Positions 9,200-19,745 are shown, counted from the stretch's first letter. The stretch is DNA of 64,000 bases from Neoarius graeffei (GCF_027579695.1 NC_083571.1:33274443-33338442), one strand, 5' to 3'. A program made the numbers and translations. The notes: a model not told the origin generated them from the sequence alone.

Positions 9200-11411
9200 T
9201 TGTGGCCTAACATTACATACATAGATGTTGGAATGTACCTTCTTTTTCCAAAGAGTTCCTACACAGAAGAACAGTTAAAAATCTACCAAAATTTCGTAAA
9301 TGGCTGGGTCAGGGAAGTACTTGTTAAAGCATTTGACGAAAATCGACAAGTAATTGGAAAGGTAAGCTTGTTGATTGCATTACCAATTGCCGATTGTTAT
9401 TGACGTTGTCTCATGTTTATCTTGCCCCCAGGTCTAAATTTGTCTAAATATTCTATTCTAGGTTAACCACTTGCAAAAAGTGAATGAAAGATCTTTAACT
9501 CCATGGATTATTGGTGGAAAAAAAAGGCAAGCTCGTGGCTGCATACTGCGACTGTATGGCAGGCCTTGGATAGAGCTACTCCTACATAACCTCATTGTTG
9601 TGGGCTATCAAAGCTGGAATAAAGCAGAGGGATTCACTTACGGTCACAGATAAAAAGGCATACTGGGTTCTTCCTGCTCCTGGATCAGAGATATTTCCTT
9701 TATAAAGAAATGCCCAAGTCACGTTCCTTGGCTACAAATAGAAGTACAGGACAAAGTTCTACCACCTACTACCGGTACATCAGAGATATCCTCTTTTTTT
9801 TCTCAGACATCCACTTAGCCAGTAAATCCAAGTCAGTACTCCTGTCCTTGATCAAACAATTTTCGGATCACTATGTTCTAAGATCCCATAGCCCTGACCT
9901 ACCAACAGTCCTGTCTGAGTGCTTTGACAAGGAATTGTTAACCACTGACTATACTGCAATCGAATGAGTAGCCAACCAGAAGCTGTCTCTTTATATAGTA
10001 ACTGAAGATCAGGGAAGGGCAGTGAAGGAAAAAACAAGACTGCAGTTTACTTTCAGAATCTGGGTTAGAATGAAAACAGGCAGGGTCACCGCTTCACAAT
10101 TTAAAGCTGCATGTCACACAAATCCAGAAAATCCATCCACGAGTCTCATGAGTATTTAGCATACAGAGATAGCTAAGTTCAATACTGAAGCAACAAAATG
10201 GGATTGCTGTCATGAAGAAACTGCTAAGGAGGAATGCAGAGAATTTCAGGAGAATAAGCAGAAGGATTCATCAATGAAGTTATCAAAATCTGGATTATCA
10301 ACATACCACATGGCTTTATTGGTGCAACACCTGATAGCCTAGTTTGTCGCAGTTGTTGCGGTGAAGGTGTGTGTAAAATTAAGGTATGAAAGCTTACCTT
10401 CTTATTTTTATCAATCATGATGAAAATTATATGTAAAGAATGACAACACAAGACTATTATCAAAGTTTAAATTAACAATTTCTTTATTTTCAGTGTCCAT
10501 TTTGCCAAAAGGATAAAGACTTGGTAGAATCAGTGCAAGACAAAAACTTGTGCCTTGAAGTATCCCAAGAAAAAGAGAGCTAAAGCATAATCACGCATAC
10601 CCCTACCAGGTACACAGGACTAGATAAATATAGATTATTTAAATAATATTGGCTGGCACTGAGAGAAATATCAGATATATTCCATTCAGCTAGCATGATA
10701 TTGAATGAGTCAAAGATGAATTGTCAAAGAAATGATGAATGAGTCAAAGAAAAAAGCCAGCCAATATTATTATAATACATACACATTACTTTCAGGTGTT
10801 CGACCCGTCTTTCTCTTTCAAAATTCTCTCATAATATTCCATATTTAATGATGCAAACCTGGCAGTCATGTTTGTTTACAAATTGTCACAGTCGCTCGCC
10901 AGCGCAGAAGTTTTATGTCTCCGACCTGTGACATCATGTTGTCTTGACAACCATGCAATATCGTAAACCATATTCAACGCTCATTCTCCATTGGGTAGAG
11001 TGACGTGATACACATAGGATAAGTAATATGCTAACAATATTGCATGCTATCAAACCAAATGAATGAAACCCACTGGAAGGGAATAGAATACATGTTTTTA
11101 TTCCATTGAAAAAGTGTCCTATATGTATAATAGGACACAATATTATTACAAAATATAGATTATTGCACAATAGTGTTTTTGGTGAACTTTATTACAGGTT
11201 CTCTTGTAGGTACAAGTCCAACTATTATGCACTGGCTGCACCGACTGTGACTTTGTCCTCTGGTCAAAGAAAACCTTTGTGGAAAGAATTTTTCCCAATG
11301 TCAGAACTGCTGGCTAGATGGTATTCCCACCCCTCCATGTCTCAGGAACCCCAAGGACATTTAGTTGCAGAGCTATTTGCATTCTGTCAGTTCTACACTG
11401 ATACTTGTTAA
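9200..11411 (+). pseudogene. SWIM / YqaJ-nuclease protein of a DNA transposon, decayed
   Basis: Exon-like pieces appear in order. The first has YLLFPKSSYTEEQLK and FVNGWVREV. A GT-AG intron follows (9361-9461). Next come NERSLTPWIIGGKK and a broken SWIM-like motif with CDCMAGLG, then LPTVLSECFDKELL, KEKTRLQFTFRIWVRMKTG and GRVTASQFKAACHTNP. Another GT-AG intron (about 10384-10492) joins GATPDSLVCRSCCGEG to KCPFCQKDKDLVE. CDFVLWSKKTFVERIFPN comes last. The GATPDSLV...CKIKC part is the PD-(D/E)xK nuclease signature of YqaJ-type enzymes. At least five frame changes and stops occur, and a repeat at 10620-11165 splits the C-terminal part. It is not functional. The nuclease role in transposition is inferred from the family. 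Confidence 0.75.
10620..11165 (-). repeat. interspersed repeat copy 1, inserted in the YqaJ gene
   Basis: It shares long blocks with 33757-34378 in opposite orientation: CATTGAAAAAGTGTC, the block around CAATGGAGAATGAG..GAATATGGTTTAC, TTTGTTTACAAATTGTCAC and AGCCAGCCAATATTATT. Read on the minus strand it contains MTARFASLNMEYYERILKEK followed by DGSNT and a stop. The two copies define a dispersed element of unknown class. The EKD..NT wording recalls Crypton-type N-termini, a weak clue. Confidence 0.65.
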
Positions 11412-11568
11412 AACAATATCTGAAGTGTTGTTATTTTACAAATAATAAAATATCTTGCTTTAGACTTTCAAACTATTAATATTGTCAGATTTTTTTTTCT
11501 AATTTTACCTAATAGTGGATGGTACAATAATTAGCAACTTGAACATAACCATCACATTCCACTTGTAG

Positions 11569-12146
11569 CTACAGCCATATAGTATCTATATTCACCCTTG
11601 CAATAATAATTTCAATAAATGTTTTATGTTCAGTTCCCTCTTCATTTATTTTGAATATTAATCTATTCAAAAGGCACAACTGACTTATGCAGGTTGATAA
11701 GTGGGCAACTGACAGTAACAGTTTTATCCAAAATAGTTTTACCATCACCTCTTGCAATTACAAAATCAATAGGCTGGGTAACACTAAAAATACTATATTT
11801 TTCTATTTTTCTATATGCTATTTATATATTCCTGATGTTGCCAATAATTATTTTACCATGAACTCTTACATTTGCTATGCCCCTTGTTTGCTCTACTTCA
11901 ATCCCACTCAACTGCTTTTTCCCTTTAGTAAAGGCTGGAATTTGAATGTGTGCACAGTAAAGTCCAACAGACTCTTGAATGTCAAACACTCTGTCTGCAA
12001 GAATGACATCACCAGGGATCAACTTCTCTAGCAGGCCACTTTCTTCTGCCAGGTGTTTGTCACTTACTCTTCCTCCCCATCCATCCGATATGAAGCTTAC
12101 ACTGCCTTGTGGTGTTATTCCATTCAGGTACTTGACTGTGTTATGA
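11569..12146 (-). pseudogene. DDE_4-type transposase, C-terminal part, decayed
   Basis: Read on the minus strand from 12146: [16 protein letters not shown], then [18 protein letters not shown], then [15 protein letters not shown], and then [20 protein letters not shown] followed by a shared-family IANVRVH block. These blocks typify the DDE_Tnp_4 transposases of fish ISL2EU/Harbinger-like elements. The LADRGF aspartate is kept (LADRVF). The late HVERVIG motif with the catalytic glutamate is degraded to HGKIIIG. Stops follow. The frame is cut on its upstream side at 12146-12150, exactly where the palindromic arm starts, so the N-terminal half and the first catalytic aspartate are absent. It is a dead gene. 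Confidence 0.75.
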
Positions 12147-12149
12147 TGC

Positions 12150-12496
12150 TTATACGAGGCTTTGCACTGTCACATGACCCCATAGCAATGGTAACTAGGG
12201 TGCCATGACAGGGGGCATGCTTATAGTGCTTCATTCAGCCGAGTTAGTTGTTATTGATCAGTATGGGAAGGTTTTGCTGCATTTTTGGATATGCAAATCA
12301 TTTTGAACGAAACAAAGACCACAGATTTTTTTAATTTGCCAAAAGTAATTCATTATCGGGGGAAAAAACTAGAGAAATTTCCTCATGTAGAAGGGAAAAA
12401 TGGGGGGAAAACATTCAGTGGGACTCTGTGTCAAAAGGAGAGGTTGAAAACCCTATGGTATACTCACTTAATTTCAACGAAAGTCAGAATTAAAAA
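12150..12496 (+). repeat. left arm of palindrome with THAP-like exon (outer part)
   Basis: This segment is the inverted copy of 18045-18373. It holds an ATG at 12263 reading MGRFCCIFGYANHFERNK and then DHRFFNLPKVIHYRGKK. That resembles the start of a THAP zinc-finger domain (Cys pair, FF.LPK), although the usual GC.N is GYAN. The arm is interrupted by the LTR element at 12502 and continues at 17413. Confidence 0.75.
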
Positions 12497-12501
12497 ATAT
12501 T

Positions 12502-12805
12502 GTGGCAGCGGGGACGTGGCCAAGCATCGGTCTGTGAATGGAGGGCGGAGTCAGGGAAGGTAAGTGGTGGAATCATTGCACCTGATGGGGATTAACCTGT
12601 GTTTGTGTGTCTTCCCCAGTGACCGCGCCCTTTAAAAGGAGAGGAGAGCAGAGAAAGGGAGCTCTCCCCAACCAGAACACTTGTGTGTGTGCGCGTGTGG
12701 CTGAGAAGTGATAAAAGGCTGAAAAGCTAGCAATAAATAGTTCATTGAGAACTCAGTTCTGACCTGCCGTGCTTCTGTGCTCCATCCACCTGGTCCAATA
12801 CTACA
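12502..12805 (+). repeat. 5' LTR of Ty3/gypsy element
   Basis: 304 bp, starting TGTGGCAGCG and ending CCAATACTACA (TG...CA). TTTAAAAGGAGAGGAGAGC may act as a TATA-like promoter core, and AATAAATAG may be a poly(A) signal. It differs from the 3' LTR by about 16 substitutions by eye (about 5%, mostly transitions) plus a small GT-repeat indel. The target duplication AATAT lies at 12497-12501. Confidence 0.95.
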
Positions 12806-12806
12806 G

Positions 12807-12824
12807 TGGTGCCAAAACCCGGGA
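12807..12824 (+). other. primer-binding site
   Basis: TGGTGCCAAAACCCGGGA begins one base after the 5' LTR. A TGG start pairs with the CCA end of a tRNA. I did not assign the tRNA. Confidence 0.85.
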
Positions 12825-12846
12825 AAGTGCAGAAGGGAACGGCCAC

Positions 12847-13830
12847 ATGGAGTCCTCCCCCTTCCAGGACCTGGTCCATGCCCTCGCCACGGCCCAACAG
12901 AACCAGCACCAGGCACTGATTGCCCTCTGGAAGGAGCAAGAACAATGCTTCGAAGCCCTGGTGCTGGCGCAACAGGAAGATCGCCAGGCGTTCCGGCACC
13001 TGCTCGCGTCGGCGAGGGCCCCGATCACCACCGCCGCGGACCCTCCTCACCTTACCCTAATGAAGATGGGTCCGCAGGACGACCCTGAAGCCTTCCTCGC
13101 TCTTTTCTTTTTGAGGCATGGGGTTGGCCGGTGGAACAGTGTGCGGTGCGCCTCCTCCTCCTGCTAACGGGCGAGGCTCAGCTGGCCGTGCTACAGCTCC
13201 CCGCCGACAGCCAGCTGATCTATGCGGACCTCTGCAGGGCCGTCCTCCAGCCCGTGGGTCGCACCCCGGAGCAGCAGCGGCAGCGCTCCCATGTGCTGCA
13301 CCTGGAGGAGGTCGGCCGGCCGTTCACGTTTGGCCAGCAACTTTGGGACGCCTGCCGGTGGTGGCTGAGGGCTGACAACTGCGATGCTGAGGGAATCCTC
13401 AATCTGGTGGCGCTGGAGCAATTTGTCGCCCGACTTCCGGAAGGAACCGCGGAGTGGGTCCAGTGCCATCGCCCGGCGTCGCTGGATCAGGCCATCGAGC
13501 TGGCGGAGGACCATATTGCGGCCGTTCCAATGGCAGGACAGCGTGTCTCCCCCTCTCCCCCTCCTCTCTCTCTCTCTCTCTCTCTCCCCCCTTCTGTTCC
13601 TCGCCCCATTCCCCCAACGCGGAGGCGGGGGCCGGCTCCACCCCAGCCAGCCCGCCGCACCCGCGGTGTCCTACCGTTTCCCACTTCCGTGTCTGTGTCC
13701 TCCTCCCCTCAGGTGAGTGATCTCCGGAACACTGGTGCAGAGAGAGAGCCTGGGCCAGTATGCTGGCGCTGCGGGGAACCGGGGCACCTCCAGCATCAGT
13801 GCTCAGCGATGGAGGTGGGCGTGGTGGTCT
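12847..13830 (+). pseudogene. gag of the gypsy element
   Basis: The ATG at 12847 opens a Gln/Glu-rich N-terminal region (LVHALATAQQNQHQALIALW). A frame change near 13110-13125, in a T-rich run, moves the reading to the frame that carries the capsid-like part (LLTGEAQLAVLQLP, EEVGRPFTFGQQLWD). A CT-repeat-coded Ser/Leu/Pro linker follows at about 13555-13620. The zinc knuckle CWRCGEPGHLQHQC (CX2CX4HX4C) lies near 13758-13800. Gag packages the RNA and forms the particle. The shift makes this copy defective unless it is a programmed frameshift, which I consider unlikely because no slippery site is obvious. Confidence 0.8.
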
Positions 13831-14480
13831 GGATCCCCAACACGCCAGAGACCGCCCTCGATCGGGCCGGAGCGTATCGCATACCGGTGAGTATCCAATG
13901 GGATACGTATCAGGCTTTGGTGGACTCCGGCTGTAATCAGACCTCAATCCACCAAAGCCTGGTGCAAGATGAGGCATTGGGAAGAACACAGTTGGTGAAG
14001 GTGTTGTGTGTGCACGGGGATGTTCACAACTACCCTTTAGTGTCAGTCCACATTCTGTTTCAAGGGGAGAAATTTAGAGTACAGGCGGCAGTTAATCCTT
14101 GTCTTACCCACTCTATAATTTTGGGGACTGACTGGCCGGGATTTCGGGAATTAATGATGCACTTAGTGAAGAGTGGGGCCTGCCATAGTTCAGCGGGGGG
14201 AGGTCCCGGAGTGGCATTGGCAGGAGCAGCTATCACAGAGCTGTCTATGTCATCACCACGTCAGAGTGAGGAGCAGCAGGCTCCTCCTCCCTCTCTTGGG
14301 GATTCCCTCGCGGATTTCCTGTTAGAGCAGTCGCGAGACGAGACTCTGCGGCATGTGTTTGACCAAGTGAGAGTAATCGATGGTCAAATGCTCCAGCCAA
14401 ATGCCACCCCGTCCTTCCCCTATTTTTCCATTATTAAGGATAGATTATACCGAGTGACGCAGGACACTCAGACTAAGGAA
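13831..14480 (+). pseudogene. protease region and linker of the gypsy element
   Basis: In the same frame as the zinc knuckle, YQALVDSGCNQTSIHQSLV carries the retropepsin Asp-Ser-Gly active-site motif. VHGDVHNYPLVSVHI and HSIILGTDWPG, typical of the rest of the protease fold, follow. The linker to integrase is open. The protease would process the polyprotein. No inactivating change is seen in this domain. Confidence 0.8.
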
Positions 14481-15545
14481 CAAATAACCCAACTTTTAAT
14501 CCCAAAGAGCCACCAGGAATTTATATTCCAGGCAGCTCACTTTAATCCCATGGCTGGACACAGGGCAGGACAAGACACTAGCCCGAATAATGGCCCTGTT
14601 CTATTGGCCAGGGATTCGCGGCGATGTCCGTAGGTGGTGTACGGCGTGCCATGAATGCCAGTTAGTAAATCCCGCGGCCATCCCAAAAACACCTTTGCGC
14701 CCTCTGCCATTAATCGAGACCCCATTCGAAAGAATTGGGATGGATCTCATCGGGGCCATTAGATTGGTCAACACGAGGATATTGCTTTATTTTAGTTCTG
14801 GTAGACTGAAACACGATATCCAGAAGCAGTGCCTCTTCGCAATATCTCAGCACGTAGTATTGCTGAAGCACTCTTCCACGTCATCTCCCGGGTCGGAATC
14901 CCCAAAGAGATTCTGACTGATCAAGGCACTACGTTTATGTCATGTACACTGCGCGAACTGTATGGGTTACTGGGAGTTAAGCCTATCCGCACCAGTGTTT
15001 ATCACCCACAAACGGATGGCTTAGTCGAATGGTTTAATCGCACCCTCTAAAACATAATTAGAAAATTCGTAAGCGAGGACGCACGCAACTGGGATAAATG
15101 GCTTGAGCCCCTGTTATTCACAGTTCGAGAGGTCCCACAAGCCTCCATGAGGGTCTCCCTATTCGAATTACTATACAGGCGTAAGTCACATGGCATTCTG
15201 GATGTGCTACGGGAAAATTGGGAGGAGGGACCTTCAACCAGTAAAAACGAAATTCAATACTTTATTGACCTGTGCGCCAAACTCCACACACTCACACACC
15301 TAACCCTGGAGAATTTGCGGCAGGCCCAAGAACGTCAAGTCCGTCTGTATGACGGGCACGCGCTTTAGGGAATTCACACTGGGAGACAAAATACTCGTGT
15401 TGTTGCCCACGTCGAGCTCTAAATTGATTGCCAGGTGGAAAGGACCCTTTAAGGTCACACGGCGAGTTGGGGACGTCGACTATGAGGTGAGGCGAACGGA
15501 CAGGGGTGGGGCGTTACAGATATACTACCTCAACCTACTAAAACT
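14480..15545 (+). pseudogene. integrase of the gypsy element, placed before RT
   Basis: The HHCC zinc module begins at QEFIFQAAHFNPMAGH (14517-14564) and ends with CTACHEC (14638-14658); a frame change separates the halves. The catalytic core shows the first Asp in IGMDLIG, the second in LTDQGTTF (about 14914) and the Glu in TDGLVEWFNRTL (about 15025), matching DDx35E. A TAA ends the frame at 15048-15050 and another stop lies near 15366. The C-terminal part has GDKILVLLP and KGPFKVTRRVGDVDYEVR, the usual GPY/F-type end. Its position upstream of RT is the notable point. It is defective through frameshifts and stops. Confidence 0.88.
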
Positions 15546-17060
15546 TTGGAATGAGGAGGTCCCCATGGCATTGGTGTCGGTGGTTCCGGAGAAGGTGGAG
15601 CTGGGGCCGGAGGTTCAAAAAGGGAAATTGACATCGCCCACCGCTCCGGTCCCCTGTGGAGCCCACCTCTCCCCGACCCAGCTCACGGAGGTCGCCCACT
15701 TGCAAACAGAATTTTCTGACGTGTTCTCACCGCTGCCCGGCCGCACCCCCCTCATAGAACACCACATTGAGATGCCCCCAGGGGTAGTAGTGCGCAGCCA
15801 CCCTTACAGACTGCCTGAACACAAAAAAAAGGTGGTTCAGGAAGAGCTCGAGGCCATGCTCAAAATGGGCATCGTTGAAGAGTCCCACAGCGACTGGAGC
15901 AGCCCGGTGGTCTTGGTTCCCGAGGCCGACAGGTTGGTCCGGTTCTGCATGGACTATAGGAAAATCAGTGCGGTGTCTAAGTTTGATGCGTACACAATGC
16001 CTCGTATTGACGAGTTGCTGGATTGACTAGGCATGGCTCATTTTTATTCAACACTGGATTTGACAAAGGGATATTGGCAGATCCCCTTGACTCCGCTATC
16101 CCAAGAGAAAACAGCCTTTTCCACACCGTTTGGCTTACACCAGTTCATCACACTTCCTTTTGGGCTGTTTGGGGCGCCCACTATGTTCCAGCGGCTTATG
16201 GATAGGGTCCTCCGCCCCCATGCCACCTATGCGGCCGCCTACTTGGACGACATTATTATTTATAGTAATGATTGGCCGCAGCACGTGGAACACCTAAGGG
16301 CTGTCCTTAGGTCGCTGAGGCGAGCGGGTCTCACAGCCAACCCGAAGAAGTGTACGATTGGGCGGGTGGAAGTACGGTATCTGGGTTTCCACTTGGGCAA
16401 TGGGCAGGTGCATCCCCAAATTAATAAGACAGCAGCAATTGCAGCCTGCCTGAGGCCCAAGACCAAAAAGGGGGTGAGACAGTTCCTGGGGCTGGCTGGC
16501 TACTATTGTAGGTTTATACCTAATTATTCGAACGTCACCAGCTCACTGACTGATCTCACTAAAAAGGGAGCACCAGATCCAGTCCAGTGGACGGAGCAAT
16601 GCCAGCGGGTTTTCTTGGAGGTAAAGGCTGCACTGTGTGGGGGGCCACTGTTACACTCCCCTGACTTTTCTCTCCCCTTTATTTTGCAGATGGATGCGTC
16701 GGACAGAGGGCTGGGGGCTGTTCTGTCCCAGGAGGTGGGGGGGAGGACCACCCAGTGCTGTACATCAGCCGGAAGCTGTCGGTCCGCGAGGGCAGGTACA
16801 GCACAATTGAAAAGGAGTGCCTCGCCATCAAATGGGTGGTCCTTGCCCTCTGCTACTACCTGCTGGGGCGCTCTTTCACCCTCTGTTCGGACCACGCACC
16901 CCTGCAGTGGCTCCACCGCATGAAGGATGCCAACGCACGGATCACCCGTTGGTATCTGGCACTCCAGCTGTTTAAGTTCAAGGTGGTCCACAGGCCGGGG
17001 GTGCAGATGGTCGTGGCGGATTTCCTCTCCCGTTGGGGGGGGGGGAGTCGGCTACAGGCT
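15546..17060 (+). pseudogene. reverse transcriptase and RNase H of the gypsy element
   Basis: RT starts with HLSPTQLTEVAHLQTEFSDV and includes RSHPYRLPEHKKK, a TGA at 16024-16026, LDLTKGYWQIPL, TPFGLHQF and the catalytic YLDDIIIYSND at about 16240. LGLAGYYCRFIPNYS marks the connection. RNase H follows with QMDASDRGLGAVLSQ (16687 on), a frame change near 16745, then YSTIEKECLAIKWVV, SDHAPLQWLHRMKDAN and FLSRW at the end. RNase H abuts the 3' LTR region with no integrase after it. This copy is inactive because of the stop and the shift. Confidence 0.9.
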
Positions 17061-17096
17061 GGATGGCTCCCTGGCCTGAGTCGGGCGGTGGGGGTA

Positions 17097-17407
17097 TGTG
17101 GCAGTGGGGGCGTGGCCAAGTGTCGGTCTGTGAATGGAGGGCGGAGTCAGAGAAGGTAAGTGGTGGAATCATTGCACCTGATGGGGATTAACCTGTGCTT
17201 GTGTGTCTTCCCCAGTGATCGCGCCCTTTAAAAGGAGAGGAGAGCAGAGAAAGGGAGCTCTCCCCAACCAGAACATTTGTGTGTGTGTGCGTGCGCGTGT
17301 GGCTGGGAAGTGATAAAAGGCTGAAAAGCTAGCAATAAATAGTTCACTGAGAACTCAGTTCTGGCCTGTCGTGCTTCTGTGCTCTACCCACCTTGTCCAA
17401 TACTACA
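17097..17407 (+). repeat. 3' LTR of Ty3/gypsy element
   Basis: 311 bp, TGTGGCAGTG...CCAATACTACA. It is preceded by the G-rich tract GGGCGGTGGGGG, a candidate polypurine tract, and followed by the target duplication AATAT. Confidence 0.95.
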
Positions 17408-17412
17408 AATAT

Positions 17413-17605
17413 ATATATATATTTCACAACTGCAGCATGGTGCTCATTCTTATACAGTGAAGTGAACATGAGCCTCAACACAGCAGCTTGGCAGAGCCTA
17501 AACTTCACCAGGACTTAAAAAGTGCATTTACATTTGGAGATCTTTCGGAGCACATTGTGTGTGTGCTTGGGACCCAGTCATTATGGGAAACACCTGATGA
17601 TTTGA
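17413..17605 (+). repeat. left palindrome arm, inner part
   Basis: CACAACTGCAGCATGGTGCTC through GGGAAACACCTGA is the inverted match of about 17840-18035. The piece between 17606 and about 17800 is the palindrome loop and has no recognised feature. Confidence 0.75.
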
Positions 17606-17799
17606 GTGCAGTCAGCACAGGACAGAGGCTTGCGAAGTATTATCATTATCACTGTCACGTTTGTTTCTAGCCATGTTTATGACTCTGCTTTTGGTTTCAC
17701 TTGTGTTTTGTTTTTGTACATATCACGTCTGCTAATAAACACTCTTCCTGCACTTAGACCCGTCTACCGTCACATACCTGACAGAAGGCTTCACAAAGT

Positions 17800-18373
17800 C
17801 TCAGTGAAAACAGCATGCTGATGGCGCTCATATCAGCGTCAGGTGTTTCCCATAATGACTGGGTCCCATGCACGCACAATGCATGCCGAAGGATCACTGA
17901 ATGTAAATAAACTTTAAGTCTTGGTGAAGGTGAGGCTGTGCAGAGCTGTTGTGTTGAGGCTCATGTTCACTTCCCTTCAAGAATGAGCGCTCATTCACTT
18001 TAAGAATGAGCACCACGCTGCAGTTGTGATATAATTTTTTTTTATCTTTACCTTCGTGGAGGGTTTTTGACCTTTCCTTTTGACACCGAGTCCTGCTGAA
18101 TGTTTTTTCCCCCATTTTCCCCTTCTAGGTTAAGAAATTTCTCTATTTTTTCCCCCAATAATGAATTACTTTTGGTAAATTAAAAAAACCTGTGGTCTTT
18201 GTTTCGTTCAAAATGATTTGCATATCCAAAAACGCAGCAAAACCTTCCCATACTGATCAATAAAAACTAACTCGGCTGAATGAAGCACTACAAGCGTGCC
18301 CCTTGTCATGGCACCCTAGTTATCATTGCTATGGGGTCATGTGACGGTGCAAAGCCTCAATACACGATCCTCC
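17800..18373 (-). repeat. right palindrome arm with THAP-like exon
   Basis: Read on the minus strand it gives the same ATG start as the left arm (at 18251), MGRFCCVFGYANHFERNK, followed later by a stop. It differs from the left arm by scattered substitutions and small indels. Together the arms make an inverted repeat of about 550 bp once the LTR element is removed. Confidence 0.75.
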
Positions 18374-18574
18374 TTGGTCTTCTTTTCATTCAAGTTATGA
18401 TATGGAAAAATCCCCAAAGCTGTAATTCATGAACGGTCCACTCCACATACAAGCTGTCAGTCTCCATTTGATCACAAAACAATAAAGCTTTCCCGAATCA
18501 ACATGTCAGCAACTTCAAATCAATATTTTGCTTTTTTACCAAGCTTTTTTATTTTATTTTCTCTCTTTTTTATC

Positions 18575-19046
18575 TCATCTCATTATCTCTAGCCGTTTTG
18601 TGTGTGTAGTTTAATGTTTATTTTTGTTTGAGTGTTTTTGTCCGCCGGCGGTGGTGTAGCTCTGGACCCAGTTTTGGGCGTCGGTTCCATCCAGGCCTTG
18701 GTTCATCATGGGTGATGCCTGTGCTCCTAGCTATGGACTACAGTGAGCTCGTTGCTCATTTTAACATTGTGGTTATCCAGTGCTCTGTGCTTTAGTGCTT
18801 GCCGTGGTGTTCCAAGCGATGTTGCTCAGTGGTAATGCAGCGGCTGGGCAGGCGGTTTGGGACTTGTTCTCGTGCACCTTTTGGTGGGACTGTGGCTGCT
18901 ACACCATTGGAATGACATCCTGACCTTTATTTGGTGGACTTTTTTCTCCCCAATTTATTTATTTATTTATTTATTTATTTTATTTATTTATTTTTGTTCC
19001 CTATAATTGTAAAGCGACCTTGAGTTTTGAGAAAGGCGCTATATCA

Positions 19047-19088
<42 letters not shown>
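18575..19088 (+). repeat. SINE tail remnant followed by a LINE/SINE 3' end with (ATT)n
   Basis: 18575-18600 holds only the CTCATTATCTCTAGCCG end of SINE family A. From about 18640 comes a different retroelement 3' part that ends TGTAAAGCGACCTTGAG, GAGAAAGGCGCTATATCAAT and then (ATT)n. That ending is typical of L2-type retroelements in fish; the same ending occurs inverted at 25955-26090. Confidence 0.6.
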
Positions 19089-19090
<2 letters not shown>

Positions 19091-19284
19091 ATTGAACTTA
19101 TTAATATTAGTGTCCCCTGCTGCGGATTTTCTGAATCAAGCCGAAAAGTTCATCTACTCTGCCAGTGCCGCCATGATTGAAAATAACGTGATTGCATTCC
19201 TGTGCACTGATTGGCCAAAGCTCTTTTTTTTTCAGTTTTTTTTCTCAAATTTTAGAATTTTTTCAAAAGATGGAAATCTGTCAG

Positions 19285-19745
19285 TAGATGGAGATTTCCC
19301 ACCTCTGTCGTCAAAGCCCAGACCTCAATCCAATTGAGAATCTATAGCATTACTTGAAGATTGCTGTAACCAACGCAACCCATCTAACTTGAAGGATTTG
19401 GAGCGGTTTTGCCTTGAGGAATGGGCAAAACCCCCAGTGGCTAGATGTGTCAAGCTAATACAGACATACCCCAAGAGACTTGCAGCCATAATTTCAGCAA
19501 AAGGTGGCTCTACAAAGTATTGACTTTGGGGGTAATACCTATGCACGCTCCAGATTTCTGGGGGTTTTTTTCATCTTAATTATTGTTTGTGTCACAATAA
19601 AACAACAATTTGCACCTTTAAATTGGTAGGCATGTTGTGTAAATCAAATGGTGCTAAGCCCCCAAAAGTCCATTTTACTTCCAGCTTGTAATGCGATAAA
19701 ACAGGACAAACCCCAAGGGGAATGAATACTTTTGCAAGACACTGT
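19285..19745 (+). mobile_element. Tc1-like transposon, 3' remnant
   Basis: Starts within the last third of a Tc1 transposase (CCAGACCTCAATCCAATTGA codes the PDLNPIEN motif). It continues with codons for ERFCLEEWAKPPVARCVKLI and a stop near 19520. It ends with the inverted repeat TACTTTTGCAAGACACTGTA. The 5' two thirds are missing, and several stops occur. Confidence 0.85.

Larger units (their letters stand above)
12502..17407 (+). mobile_element. Gmr1-like Ty3/gypsy LTR retrotransposon (gag-PR-IN-RT-RH order)
   Basis: A complete element with two LTRs, a primer-binding site, a purine-rich tract before the 3' LTR and a 5 bp target duplication AATAT (12497-12501, 17408-17412). Domain order reads gag, CCHC knuckle, protease, integrase, reverse transcriptase, RNase H. 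In ordinary Ty3/gypsy elements integrase comes last. Integrase-first order within a gypsy-type element is the hallmark of the Gmr1 group first described in cod. Frameshifts and stops in gag, IN and RT show this copy is dead. It lies in the left palindrome arm. No envelope gene is seen, so it is not a retrovirus. Confidence 0.92.
8933..18375. mobile_element. composite decayed DNA transposon with SWIM/YqaJ gene, DDE transposase and THAP-like palindrome (ISL2EU-like)
   Basis: The left part carries a decayed SWIM/YqaJ-type gene on + and the C-terminal half of a DDE_4-type transposase on -, converging. The right part is a palindrome with a THAP-like start in both arms. A two-protein layout (transposase plus YqaJ-type nuclease) is, to my memory, a feature of the ISL2EU superfamily. 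The left end may be near CTTTTGCACTGACATCACA (8937), resembling the outer arm sequence CTTTGCACTGTCACATGACC. An LTR element and another repeat are nested inside. Outer limits are approximate. Confidence 0.55.

Noticed and set aside
9200-11411. Phage-derived recombination nuclease or viral insertion suggested by the YqaJ motif
   Set aside because: Spliced exon structure, a SWIM-like motif, a neighbouring DDE transposase and a second copy point to a eukaryotic DNA transposon.
12263-12497. A THAP-domain host gene
   Set aside because: The same start is present in both arms of a palindrome, with changed zinc-binding residues and no continuation.
12502-17407. Endogenous retrovirus
   Set aside because: No envelope gene. 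Domain order and RT/IN wording are of Ty3/gypsy (Gmr1-like) type.
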